Below are positions 1 to 12,353 of a stretch of 64,000 bases of DNA, piece after piece (position 1 is the first letter of the stretch; every line of letters starts with the position of its first letter). Location: positions 9,764,317 through 9,828,316 of the forward strand of contig OY718804.1 of NCBI GenBank assembly GCA_963070105.1. The letters run 5' to 3'. The position numbers were made by a program, and so were the translations under genes. The notes under the pieces are model-generated. The model saw nothing but the letters and a program-made list of their open reading frames with translations, made no database searches and was not told the origin of the DNA. The stretch is from Litomosoides sigmodontis (taxonomy: Eukaryota; Nematoda; Chromadorea; Rhabditida; Onchocercidae).

Positions 1-32
1 AAATGAAGGAATACAAGTGTCAACGTGATAAC

Positions 33-337
33 CTTCTTCAATAAATATAGCATCCGATGAGAATAACGAAGTCGATAATCTACTTCAGATTCTACGACAT
101 CCGCGGTGGGTGACGGCGGTGGAGGTGCTAACATGGGAGATGTAGAATAATCCTGGTCATCAAACTCAATTTTCTTAATATTCGAAGGACAAGAAATACT
201 TTCTGAATATGGTAATGGATATTCTTCAACCAACTGTGGATCCACCAATCCTTTGCTTCGCATCAAACGTTCCAAATGTATCGTTTGGTGTTTTAATGGA
301 TCAAACGGTAGATGTCTCACTTTCGGTAAATTCAGAG
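33..337 (-). CDS. Exon of an unrecognised proline-rich protein (partial gene)
   Basis: On the minus strand an open exon begins after a TTTTTCAG acceptor (about 338-345) and ends at a GTTATC donor near 31-32. Its 305 bases are two bases plus 101 complete codons, so it is phase-consistent. The peptide has a basic stretch (residues HLERLMRSKGL), an acidic segment (IEFDDQDY) and a short proline run (APPPPSP), then a basic helix-like end (YRLRYSHRMLYLLKK). I do not recognise the family. The rest of the gene must lie left of the window and in unassigned exons to the right. No start or stop codon is assigned. The exon call rests on splice sites and codon-like composition only. Confidence 0.5.
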
Positions 338-1512
338 CTGAAAAATTTCTAAGTGCACATTTTACCAATCTGTTAATATATAATAATGCAAATTATTTAT
401 GTAATTTGGTTTGCTGCTTTCTATTTCACCAAAATTGTGAAATACTAGACATTGGATTACACCCATTTTTTGTTTTGTGAAGCTGAAATTAGTAATCATC
501 TTATGCCCTTTTTCCTAAATGCACAATGCATTCTTCGCAATTTCCTATTCGCATTACGCTGTGAACATACTGCGCATCCATACATTGATGTCTTAATGTT
601 CATGATCGAATTCAGATTTCATATTTGTGCTATTTTTTTCAGTTCACTATGCTTTTAATTGAATCTATTTCACAGCTTGAAAACACTGTTTTTATGGCAT
701 GAATTCCGCATGGACAGCAAACACTGCGCAACATATAATTTAAGAAACATTACTGGGATGCAAAATCTTTTGCTTTCTTCGCAGCTAACTGAAATTCATC
801 TTTCTCGTTTAGTTCACCTATTTGGGGAATTTCGATATGTGGCACAATCTATAGCTTTGTATAATAACAATAAGGCACCAAATGATTAATAAGTGGTGGG
901 CTCAGTTTAAATCAAATCTGAAACTTACGTGTACAGCCCACTTGTATCAAACAGAGATAATCGTGAATAGTTACTTCACCCATCTCGGCGCAAAAGCAAG
1001 ATACGAAACAATAAATCCGGGTTAGCCAAAAATAGACGTTTTAAGGTCACAGCAGAACTAGGCAGCTTCAAGTATTAGCCCTCAGAATAGTAGCGATTCT
1101 TAACTTGTCCCATCCAATCGAATCGCTGATAACCACAATGAGAATGACAAAACCGATTATCTAAATCTTCAACGATTAAGGCATACACCGCCTTATCCAC
1201 CGATTTAGATCTCACCAGCACCAAACTCTTTCCACATCTACACTACGAGCAAACGCTTAAATTTTTTTGGAGATATAAATTCCTATGCACTGAACTTCCT
1301 AAATTTGGCTTCCCGAGCACGCCATAATTTGAAATAATCAAATTTGACTAGATAAAACACAGTAAACTTCCTACTTTCCTGTTTTATAAATTAATCTGAG
1401 AGTTCAAGTAAACGATAACAACATGCTATGTAGCACCATAAAAATTGAACAGCGCGCTTTTTGTGAAATGATTTATTCCTCAACAACATCAACAGTAAAA
1501 CAATTATATTAC
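338..1512. other. Intergenic/intronic stretch, no supported gene
   Basis: No exon with consistent splice sites could be supported between the proline-rich exon and the eEF1B stop codon. Upstream exons of the left-hand minus-strand gene may be hidden here. On the minus strand an AATAAA hexamer at 1472-1477 lies about 36 bases after the eEF1B stop and is a good candidate for its polyadenylation signal. Open frames on the plus strand between 253 and 889 have no codon or family support. Confidence 0.5.
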
Positions 1513-3874
1513 TTATACTTTATTGAAAGCTACAATATCAACTGATTGTACTAAATCGTCGAAACCCACAATTCGTTCTTCTAACCAATCCGACGATACT
1601 TTGTCATCTTCCACTACACAGCAAATCTAGAAAAAGCAAGCTTCTTAAAGCGTTATCTACAAAAGAAGAAAATAAATCTTTTGAAATTATTCAAACAATC
1701 ACAACATTTGAATCAAAACAATGTCATTTTGTCTCCCAGTATTACAAATTTTTGTCATCAAATTTTTTACGTATTCTGCTTTCACCTGACTGTATTATTT
1801 GATCTAGTCAACATTACTGTACTACCAGGTATTTTGTCACTTCACTGCATCATGTAAAATATTACGCGTTCAAGATTTTTTATTATATATTCTCATTTAA
1901 TTCTACTCCAGAATAAATCCTGAACAATATATACATATATATATAATATGTATAACCGTTACAAAGTAAATCTTACCTGAAGTTTTTTGATACCATAAGC
2001 TACAGGCAAAACTTTTGCCGCTCCCCAAACAAGCCCATCTAATTCGATCGTTCTTATATTCTTCTCGATATCGGCTATTTCAATCGAATCATCCCACGGT
2101 TTTACATCAAAAATGATGTTCGACTTGGCAATCGTAGCTGGTTTTTTGGCTTTTTTCTCTTCGTATGCCTTCAAAAATCATCTATTCAGTTAGCTTAATT
2201 GGGAGTGATATAAACATGATCTCCAACAACTCACAATAAAACTAAACAAGTCCAGTTTTTTTGAAAGGCTGAAAGTTGTCCTTTTAAATTTTATAAATTC
2301 GAAATATACTTGTCTGATACTCATATGAAGTTCAGTTATATAAGCTATTTCCTTGATCGGGTGCTACTAGAAATAATCGTTTCCTAAAAACGTTATCCAA
2401 AAATAAAAATTATTGCTAGAATAAAATACAGGACATCCATGTTATATTTGAAGTACAAGGGAAAGCAACGATACAACGACCTTACAAATACATATTCCTG
2501 AATTCTGCCCCAATTTCTCACGTTTATGACTGCTTTTTCGAAAAAATTTTTCACGTCTATTTCATTAAAACTACATTAGTAAAATCATCTATTTCACGTA
2601 ATTAAACTCCTAGATAAGGAAAATTGAAATAAATGCCGCGATTTTCTTCCTCTACAATATTCGGTAGTAATTCCTTCCAAAACTGTAAAAACTGCTTGAA
2701 CCTTAAAAAATTTACCTCTCTTCCTTAGTGTCTTTCCATCGGACTTCAGCTAATCACGTATAAATATATTCAATTTCTAATTTTTCCCTGCTGAACATAT
2801 GAGACGAAAGTAACAGTAAAAGTGATATGTAAAAAAAGCACAAAACCTTCAGTCGTGCAGCGGTTATCCGTGCTTTTTCTTCATCATCTTCATCATCTGA
2901 ACCGAATAAATCAATATCTTCGTCGGGCTCTTCCTTCCTGACTACACCATTAGCAGAAGTGGTGGGAGTGGGCCACCTAAAAGAAAAAATAAAAAATACA
3001 AAACTCTACTGCTTCTACTTTTTTTCAGAAATCGAAGAAACCTAGTAACTGTGGATTTGAGAATAGAAAAACATAGTTAAATGTCTCACTACTACAATGG
3101 ATAAGGGTATCAGTATCCTGCGATAGGGCCTTATTCAATTAATCGAAATAGAGGGGAAAAGATCAACAAATCTATTTTATCTTCCTCCATTCTGACTGAA
3201 TCCTAAAATCAAAATTCCTAAAGTAATAATTGTTACCTTCCTATATCTTATTAATAATAGCAGAAAATAAAATTTATTACGATTTTCGTTCCTCGTCACT
3301 GAAACTTCCTATATTCCGGTACCATCGCAAAACATTAGCATATTTCATAGATGGTTCTAACTTGAGTGATTTGAACATTTGTAAATCATCGCCAGACGGT
3401 GTGTATCTGAAATGAAAGGCCGCGCATTATTACCGACTAAGTTCAGTATGTTCACATTGTGCTGCTGCATCTTCAACAGTATTATGATTTCGAAGTGCTT
3501 CGTTCGACCTTCATCTCCTACTCCATCTTCTACATTATCATCATCAGTGTCAACAGAATTTCGCAAGACACTGTGAAAAGGCGATCAATTGGAGTTTTAC
3601 AAAAAAAAAAGAGGTGTCAGCGGTATCGCAAAAATCATACTAAATATAACCTATAGCGTCACCCATAATTTGTTTTTCTTTCAGTAATTATTCATTTCAC
3701 AGGAAAAAATTTTGCAAATTACTCAATGCTCAAAAAAACTGAGCGCACCAAAAATGATTCGAAGAACAAAAAAAAGATTACTAAAACAATAATAAATCAC
3801 CCGGATGCATAGGCAAAATCCTTCAAATGTTCATCAAAGAGTGCTAATCCTTCGTCTGCTTTCAAATCGTACAT
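1513..3874 (-). CDS. eef-1B.1: Elongation factor 1-beta (eEF1B guanine nucleotide exchange subunit)
   Basis: This is the nucleotide exchange factor that reloads eEF1A with GTP during translation elongation. Five exons close in frame: 3874-3801, 3406-3281, 2976-2847, 2168-1977 and 1626-1513, giving 211 residues, the usual family length. The N-terminal GST-like part reads FAYASGYTPSGDD and [10 protein letters not shown], matching the eEF1B pattern. An acidic casein-kinase-2-type segment ([16 protein letters not shown]) follows, then the C-terminal exchange domain with KPWDD and the end [14 protein letters not shown]. The start Met at 3874 gives the expected short N-terminus, and a TTTGCAG acceptor about 27 bases upstream could take a trans-spliced leader. 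It is divergent from the chimaerin gene with about 435 bases between starts. The symbol follows C. elegans usage. Confidence 0.93.
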
Positions 3875-4309
3875 TGTCCCCAAATGCGAATAAAATTTAC
3901 CTGCAAATATTGCTCAAAATTTATAATACTGAAGTCTGCCGAATGGTAACATTATACATGAGAAAGTTGAAAAAATACGAAAAAACTACACGACAAAGTC
4001 AAAAGTACAAAGCAGTACTCGACGCTTCATCACTCTAGCAATTTTCTATCGTAGCCATGCAGACGAAATTCTTCCCGGAGTTTCACGCCTCTGTTGCAGC
4101 AGAAAGACTCGGACTGCTTTTTCAGATATGATTTTCTGAACTTTTATCAGATCATATCATTGGGAAGTGTTACTGATCTCTTTATTTATTTAATTTTCCT
4201 CATTACAGGCAATAAATGGTCAATGAAACAGTTGAATGTAAAGTATTTCTAAGTATTGAAATTTAAAAGTTATCCTTTTCCAAATTGTTGGAGCCGAGAA
4301 CTGGATGGA

Positions 4310-7116
4310 ATGGAGGAAGAAGTTGGATATTGGAAGCAAAATTTATATTTGCTTCAGGAAGCTGCACCTCGACCGTTTCCGGTTGTTTGTACGGTATCAC
4401 CAGAGTCGTCACCACCACAGGTTATTTACTGATTTTTTCAATTGAATATTTGCTATTTCAACTACCAGGAGAGGAATTTGACAAGCAATATTACCTGATT
4501 CCATTAAATATGAACTAATATATCATACAAATGGATTATATTTGAAGTACGCCAAAATTGATCTGTGATATCAAATCGAACTAAATTAGTATTGACTTGA
4601 TATGAAACTGAATTGAAAATATTATTTGTAAATTGAAATTAAGTAATCTAATGACATTGGAATTGGACAAATGTATTTTTGATTAAATTGAATTTCAAGC
4701 ATTGAATTAAAATTAGTGTTGCAATGAAGCTGAATGAAAATTGATCGGTAATACTGGAGTCGAATCACAATCAACTTACCTTTATTAATACGTATATTGT
4801 GCAATAATTGCAGACTTCCTTCTTCAGTTCTATCCATTGTAGTTGCACTGTTTTATCATATTTTGAAATTTTAAATTACTAGGTAGATGATGTTTAGGTA
4901 GATGATGCTGTGATTTCGTACAATTTCTTCTTTTAACATTTGCAATGAATATTTCAGTACGGTGCCGAGTTTCATGGCTTAATCGAGCGAGAAATGGCTG
5001 ATAATATGTTGTTGAAAGCTGGTGAAGGTGCTTTTTTGGTTCGAGCGTCCAGGCGTTCACCAGGTGCTAATACGTTATGTATGTTCTTCGATGGACGTGT
5101 ACTAAATTACAAACTATTCTACGATGGTATGCATTATGTTGGCGAAAAGAGGTAAATAACTGATGTTTAATGTTTCTATTATTCGAAATTACGATGCATT
5201 ATGAATATCGATGACTTATTACGACATGCGATTAGCCACTGTTCAAACTTCCTGGTACAATATGTGTTACATTGCGTTTGCGTTTTATGAGCAATTAGAA
5301 ATTAAGGATGAACATATAGCTATGGAGCAATCTTACGTAATTAAGCCATCAATTATAGACTGATTAGGTTGACAATATCAAAAGATGAATAGAACTAACT
5401 TCGGGACACTTTTCGAGCAGGTAATATTTAACAGATTAGCAATGAAATAATGTTGATGCTATGCTAAATTTCAGTTCTCAACCAATAGTAAAAAATTGTA
5501 GTTTTTAAAGGTAGACAAATGTGTATGACTGAGGTCGGTAGTTATATTTTGTTTTTATTTTTTCAAAGAATAATATGAACTTGAAGTTTAGATTCGAACA
5601 TTTGGAGGATTTAGTCGCAGATGGATTGATAACAATGCATATGGAGAAACATGCGAATGATTATATACAACGTATGGCTGATGAAGCAATTTATGAACAA
5701 AGTCCTTATTCACAGTATCAAAAAGCAACCGATTGTCGGCGGCAGCCCTGTGCTCGGTGTCATAATTTTACACCGGCTACATTCCGAATACCACATTATT
5801 GTGACTATTGTCGGAATTTTATGTGGGGACTTGTTCAACAGGTTTCCCACATTTTTTTATGAGTTCTTAAGTTTTTGATCATTTTCATTTTTTTTACTAC
5901 TTTGTAAAGTTTCATCTTCACAACAAAAACCGTATAGACAAAGTAACACAGTATCATGCTTTTCATTTACCAGGATGGCGTATTACTGAAATATATCTGA
6001 TTGCTGTATTTACATCTTTATTAAATTATTCAAAAATTGAGGTGAAACAAATGTTATCTCAAATATGGTGACAATTTCAGGGCGTTAAGTGCGAAGACTG
6101 CGGTTTTTGTGCGCATAAAAAATGCAGTGAGCGTACTATACATGATTGCCGACCAGAGGCGAAATATGTAAAGCGCATGTTTGCAGTGGATATTAGTACA
6201 CTATGTATGGCACATGCTGTAAGCATTCCACCAGTTGTTTCTGCTTGCATTGCTGAAGTTGAACGTCGTGGTTTACATGTGGAAGGAATCTATAGGGTTT
6301 GTTTAATATTTTTTTTAAATAAGTTAATAGTTTTTGCAACCAATTATAATAGATTATACAGAGAGGATACGTAAACTTTTGTGTATGTGTTTTTATACTT
6401 TATTGCCAAATAGAACTAAGGGAAAATAAATTGACGAGCATCCCCTTATATCATTATATAGTTCCAGCGCATTGGTCGAACTGCGATCTCATTTCAGGTA
6501 TCCGGTTCTCACGAACAAATGGAAAGGTTGCGTCGACAGTTTGATACCCTTCATAAAGTTGATCTCTCGATTGTGGAAGATATTCACACCGTAGCTGGTC
6601 TTTTAAAACTGTACCTCAGGCTTTTACCGCAGCAACTTGTGCCATTTTCTGTATATCGATCCTTACTTACCGCTTATACGAATAACCGAGCTTTTCACGA
6701 AAGATCAAAAATTTGCAGGTTTGCTTATCTGACACTGTTGTGCAACGCAAATCCTTGCAAGATCCAAATTCTGATAAGAATCATGTGTAACTAGGCAGCA
6801 CTAAAGCATTGCCAGAACAAGAGCTATTGGGATGCGAGCATATGAGAAAATCGAATAAACAGAAAAAATTTTCCTATCTTTTAGGAAAGCTTTGAAAGAA
6901 TTAAATGAAGCAAATGGCCGGACGTTGCTAGCAATATTAATCCATATGCAAAGAGTGGCGGACAACAGCGCCGAGAATAAAATGAGTATTGAAAATTTGG
7001 CGACTATATTTTCACCTACATTATTCTGTACTGGTACCGTTCCAGCATTACCTCAACAACAACACCAACTTCTTCATTTTCTTATCCAGAATCCCAGAAT
7101 TGTTCCATTTTCTTAA
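4310..7116 (+). CDS. chin-1: Chimaerin-type RacGAP (SH2-C1-RhoGAP)
   Basis: A GTPase-activating protein for Rac controlled by diacylglycerol through its C1 domain. Exons 4310-4420, 4958-5151, 5592-5841, 6081-6296, 6498-6718 and 6885-7116 close in frame to 407 residues. The start is the in-frame Met of MEEEVGYWKQN, which aligns with the chimaerin N-terminus. The SH2 domain (about 38-120) has FLVR with the phosphotyrosine Arg66. The C1 zinc finger (about 159-208) has the full His/Cys set from HNFTPATF to IHDC. The RhoGAP domain (about 225-400) has the GIYR arginine finger at residue 257, at the exon 4/5 border. Order and length match alpha2/beta2 chimaerins. The symbol is by analogy with C. elegans chin-1. 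Confidence 0.93.
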
Positions 7117-7919
7117 ATTAGCAAATGATTCTTTTTCTAAATTTAGTGCATTTTTGATTGCACATTCATATGTTTTGGTGAGCGGTGATGGCTGAATGTT
7201 TATGGGTTTTTTTTAGTGTGAAATTTCGCAAGGCTTCACTTCATTATAGTCTTGTCAGGCTTTCAACGTGTGTGGTATTGTCATTTTTTTATTTGCGTGA
7301 ATTACGAATTGATGTGATAATTGGCTCAGGTATGCTTCTACTTAGCGAAAAGCCAAATATATTTTAAAACAAAGCATTAGGTTGACCAAAGAACGAATTT
7401 CATTGTAACATAGTTATTGTTTTGTGATTTTAAATATATTTTGGGAATGGATCACTTGATTATCATCAGATGATAGGAAGTGTATTAGTGATTGGCGCAT
7501 GAAAATATTTTTTAGTATTTTTAGTCCTTACGGTCAATTGCTAGTTACTCAAGGAAATTTCAGTGATAGAAATTAATAACAGAAATTATTTTCCAACCTG
7601 TTTACTCACATCTCTCCTTGTATAGAGCAGAGCAATTAGTTTTTTATTGATCACTTCCTCTGTAAGAATGCTACTTATTTACTTTTTGTCTGTCTTTGCA
7701 AATATAGGAAGGCTTCTATTGTTGGGCGGCTCATGTTTTAGGTATTTCAGTTCAAAAATAAAAGCGCATAAAAACCTTCAACAGTAAGGCAAGGTCGTCG
7801 AGGTCTCTAGCTCATGAATTTTTATTTTCACACTTATTAATTTTTATGGCCACTCTTGTTTAACTCCCACTTTCCAATTCATTGTATTTATTTTAGAAAA
7901 TGTTCATTCAAGTAACGCT

Positions 7920-8000
<81 letters not shown>

Positions 8001-8324
8001 CAGTTTCGTTGATATTTGAAAATGTTCTCATTTTTAGGTCCTCGTACCTTTATTGTTTTTTATTGTTTATGCTAATTGTATATCATTTCATGCTTAACCG
8101 GAGAAAAAGCAGAACTTACTGCTACTGCTGCATTTAGTAAAAGAAACTTGTGACATTAGTGACAAACACCTAGGATTTGTGTCATATGCTTCAACTTACA
8201 GTGAGTGTTAAGTAGTATTACAATACAACCAGAAATACTTATTGATTGAATTCTGCAGAACATGCAGATTGGCCGAACACATAATAACATCTTTTATTTA
8301 AATAAAAATTTACATTATTTTCAG
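7117..8324. other. 3' intergenic region between two convergent genes
   Basis: Between the chimaerin stop and the stop of the minus-strand ALDH fusion. It holds the TA microsatellite (listed separately) and T-rich sequence suitable for 3' UTRs. No exon with splice support was seen. The short plus-strand frame at 7185-7367 has no coding character. Confidence 0.6.
7921..7999. repeat. (TA)n microsatellite
   Basis: About 79 bases of almost pure TA dinucleotide, interrupted by a C near 7964 (and near the left end at 7922). It lies in the 3' intergenic region between two convergent genes. Such tracts are length-polymorphic and hard to assemble. Confidence 0.98.
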
Positions 8325-11300
8325 TTATAGGAATGGATTATCCAACTTCTCCGACGCGTTAACATATACACTTTTTATTTGTGAGAAAGCTTCTAGAGCT
8401 GCAATGCCATTTTCACGCCCAAAACCTGACTGCTTCATACCGCCGAAAGGTATCATTGCATCTTAAAAAGGACTTCACATGAGATCATGCTGTTTGAAAT
8501 GTTCAAATTTGAATGCAAATTTAAAATGAAACTTTGCACTTTAAGGTAACACTGGAGTTACGTAAAAATCTGTACAGGTATAGCTGCGATGGTTACATCG
8601 AGCCATTTAAATTATATTTTAGCTAATTTTACAGCAGTCTGTGCTCAAATTTTTATTTTTCAACAGACTTACTCGTAACATTGAATGTATTTACATAGAC
8701 GTTGCCAGCATGAAGTTTTGAAGCCACTGAATATGCTCGATTTAGGTTCCTAGAAAAAAGAGATTTATTATTAATAAATAAATGCAATTTTAAGGCGAAG
8801 TTTTAACAGTTTAACAAAACATACTTTGTAAAAACACCAGCAGCGAGTCCGTAAGGTGTATCGTTAGCCATACGAATAGCATCCTGAAGGTTCAGTTTTC
8901 ACAAAATTCTCCGTTTTATCTAGCCTTAGGTATTTCTAAGACACAAATGTGATTTTTTCGTGACAAGATCGAAACTGGAAACTCTGGATAAGTTTGAATA
9001 CCTTGCATTGTACAAACTTACCTCATTGCTCTGGAATGGAATAATTAACATAACAGCTCCAAACACTTCTTCTTTGTAAATTGTCATTTGCTCAGTGATG
9101 GAATCCAGAACAGCGGGTGCTAAATAATAACCGCCTTCGAGACCTTTAATCTTTACTTCGTCACCACCACACAATAATTTGGCACCCTTGAAAATCGACA
9201 ATGAAATTAGAACTAAAAAAAGACTGGTCCTGTAGAGCTCCGCTAAATCATATTAATACAATTTCTTATTACCAAGATTCCTTTTTCTTTCTTTTATAAA
9301 GTCTAAATTTCTCAACAAATTTTGATGCGCGAAAACTTTTAATTCCCAAAACACTGAGAGAATACTGAACAAGTCATATAACCTGTCGCACGGCTTCATC
9401 AATATAAGCTTTGACTTTGCTCAAATGTTCGCGGGAGATTGTTGCACCTATTTTCGTCTCCTTCAATAATGGATCACCGATCACCAAATTTTTTGTTTGC
9501 TTCACGACTTTTTGTCGAAATTCATCGTAACGTGACATATGCACGAGAACTTTTGATGCATTCGAGCACACCTCACCTTGTCTGCAAATACTCAATTTTT
9601 ATAAAATTTTCTTATCGAATAATTTACAACCGAATTTTTACTCATCTTTTTCCGTAAGCCGTAAATGAGATTCCCACATAAAATACCATAGGTACACGGC
9701 CAAACTAACGCAAAAAAATTGGCCATAAAGGCGCCTGTAATTGCAATATCGATATCTGCATCCTCACAAACGATCATCGCACTTTTTCCACCCAGTTCCA
9801 ATGTTACCGGTTTGATTCCACCCAGCAAGCTACATGATGCCAGGATTTTAGACCCAGTTGCGGTGCTCCCGGTAAATGAAACTTTATTAATGCCTCTATG
9901 TTCGCAAATCGCTTGACCTGTTTCACCTTCACCCTGAAATGTGTTGGCGTAGTTCAAACAATCACTTAAATAATTAATGGAATTGTGTTGAAATGATGAA
10001 GTAACAAACTAGCAACAATATTTCAATTTGAATGATATTAATACATTTCGTATTCGTAATGTGCAGCAGTACAACATACGTGCTGTGCTGTCATCTGTAC
10101 ACAACTACTAAATACAGTATAATTGTAATAAATGATATACATTATATTGAATATATGACGTCGTGCCAATGCTTGTGAATAACTTCCATTGTTCAGCAAA
10201 TTGTAAACTGTATAAACTAATTTTTATCAAATTATTACAACCTATCTAATAGTAAGAATGACAAAAACTTCGAAATTTTCATATAAAAGTGCCCCAAAGT
10301 TTATCAATCTTTTCAAATTCAGAAAACCATACCTGTAAAACAGATAGTACACCATCGGGAAGACCAGCAGCTTGAAGGATTTGAGCCAGAAGAACAGATG
10401 TTATGGGTGCAAAGGGTGATGGCTTATAGATCACGGCATTTCCACACATTAATGCTGGAGCAATTTTCCATGACGCAGTTAGCATAGGATAGTTCCAAAC
10501 ACCAATTGCACCAACGGTGCCCCATGGCACACGTTCTGTATACGCATAATTATCGCTGCCTAGTGGAAAGTGATTTCCTGTAATAAGAAATAAAGAATAA
10601 GTGTCGTAATAAAAATATGCCATAACGATTCTGACAGTTACAACATTTCGAAAAACTAGAAAATTGGACTTTAAAGATTTTTCCTTAATTAATGGAAATA
10701 AAGAAAAATAATTATAACAATTAAAATCGCCCATTTTGACGAAGTAATTTAAAGAATCTTTAAAAAATTACTGAGCTCAACAAATATTAAGCATTTTATG
10801 GAGCTAAAAATTTTCACCAGCAATATTGTGCAAAGCACCGCCAAAGAATTCAAAAGTGTCCGCAGAACCAGCCATATCCCACCGTGATTCTTCAATTGGT
10901 TTGCCGCAGTCAAGTGTTTCGAAATATGCTAATTGATCTTCAGCATTCTAGAATGTTGACAGTGCAAAAATTCATGTACTTTTTAAAAGTGACAAATTGA
11001 AACTGATAAAGCAACCAAGCAGGTGTAAGAATGTAAGTCGAAGTCGAAGCAGAACAGACATAACATCACTTAAATTTTGGGCATATCTCAGCATTACACA
11101 CAGAGTTGAAGAGTTTAAAGACATATTGAAAAACTGATATTAAAAAATACAGCGGACGTACGCGTATCATAGAAGCTGCTCGGCGTAAAACTACTCCACG
11201 CTCTTGAACATTCAAGGCTGCCCAGGATTTCTGCGCCTCAGAGGCATCCTTAACTACTTCATCGACAACTTCGGCAGAAGCACAGCCGCATCGTGCTAAT

Positions 11301-12353
11301 ACTTCACCTGTAAATAAATTGACGATTTTTCTTTTGCTTGACAAAATAAAAATATTCGGACTCAACATAACTTTTATCTTCTACCGATCTTTTTGCAGAA
11401 GAGTAAAAGTATTTAGTACTTTTAGTATATTTACTATTTAGTACTTCGACAATTATATTAGAATTTAAATTCCTCTAAAAAACCAAGGTCGAAATTGTTT
11501 TTTAAACTGATATTAACTAAATTAAAAAAACATTCTAAATAAATCGTAATAACCACAAGTAATACATGCAGTAAAATATTAATTCGGTTAACTACGCATC
11601 AAAAATTTTAAACGATGATTAGTTTCAACAAGCTCACTAACCACTTCTTGGCTGATATACTTCAAAATGTTTGCTTGCTGTAAGTACTGCACGAGCACCG
11701 CGTATAAAATGTAATGCATCATCGATAGTCTTCGGAACGACAAACTTTGCCAACGGCATGTAAAACCTGGCAAAATGAAGTTTCAAATATTTGGAGTGGA
11801 TTAATTTAGAAGGATGCGAACCCGGCATATCTTGCGGTATTGGTAATGATCGCACACGATAGTACTCTTCCCAAAATGGCAATGTTTTCCCATTTGAATC
11901 TTTAAAATTCAGTTCATGTGATGGACAGAAGTCAGAAATACCAGCAGCTTCATATGACTTTGCCACCAGCTGACAGCAGTAGAATGCCTCATTACCTTTA
12001 GAGTTACGCATATTAGGAGAGAAAATATCGTTATAATCAGCGCCAACTTTATATTTTGCCCACTTACACGCGTTGATACGAACTGTTTCTGAGAGTTGAG
12101 CTCGATACACCTCGAAACTCCCGGGCGATAGCTTCTCTAGTACGTTCACCAGGAGTTCCTGACATATGCCAGATTCTTGGGTGGCATGTATCACCCATTG
12201 ACCTGCATCATCGCATAGCAATGCTACATGCATTACAGCCTCAGGTGCAACACCAGCAATGCTCGCTTCAAATTGATCGTCATCCGTTCCCTTATCACCT
12301 CTTTTGAAGAATACAACATCACCAATAGCAATATCCACTCCTTTCAGGAACAT
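8325..12353 (-). CDS. Fusion: permuted papain-like (YiiX/C92-type) domain + ALDH9-type aldehyde dehydrogenase
   Basis: Ten exons close in one frame: 12353-11642, 11307-11162, 10947-10818, 10577-10333, 9933-9710, 9581-9383, 9186-9022, 8883-8825, 8749-8673 and 8461-8325, giving 697 residues. Residues 1 to about 200 look like a circularly permuted papain fold: GDVVFF start, His42 in MHVAL, later Cys126/127 in FYCCQLV. From about 212 a complete ALDH follows: [26 protein letters not shown], the general base Glu457 in LELGGKS, the nucleophile Cys491 in QGEVCSN (34 residues later, the standard ALDH spacing), EEVFG and [11 protein letters not shown]. It most resembles ALDH9/betaine aldehyde dehydrogenases. 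The join at SG|EVLARC is phase-exact, and no separate ALDH start exon exists. A CTTTAAG acceptor lies 16 bases upstream of the start. The C. elegans neighbour alh-11 is probably the orthologue. Confidence 0.88.

Noticed and set aside
529..620. Minus-strand peptide with a CxxC (GCAVCSQRN) near the left edge
   Set aside because: It is short, ends at a TGA with no usable donor, and cannot be joined in phase to the proline-rich exon.
11308..11368. An ATG-started frame (MLSPNIFIL) leading into the ALDH as a separate start
   Set aside because: A TTTACAG acceptor interrupts it right before the ALDH exon, its residues do not resemble ALDH N-termini, and the upstream papain-domain exon joins that acceptor in exact phase.
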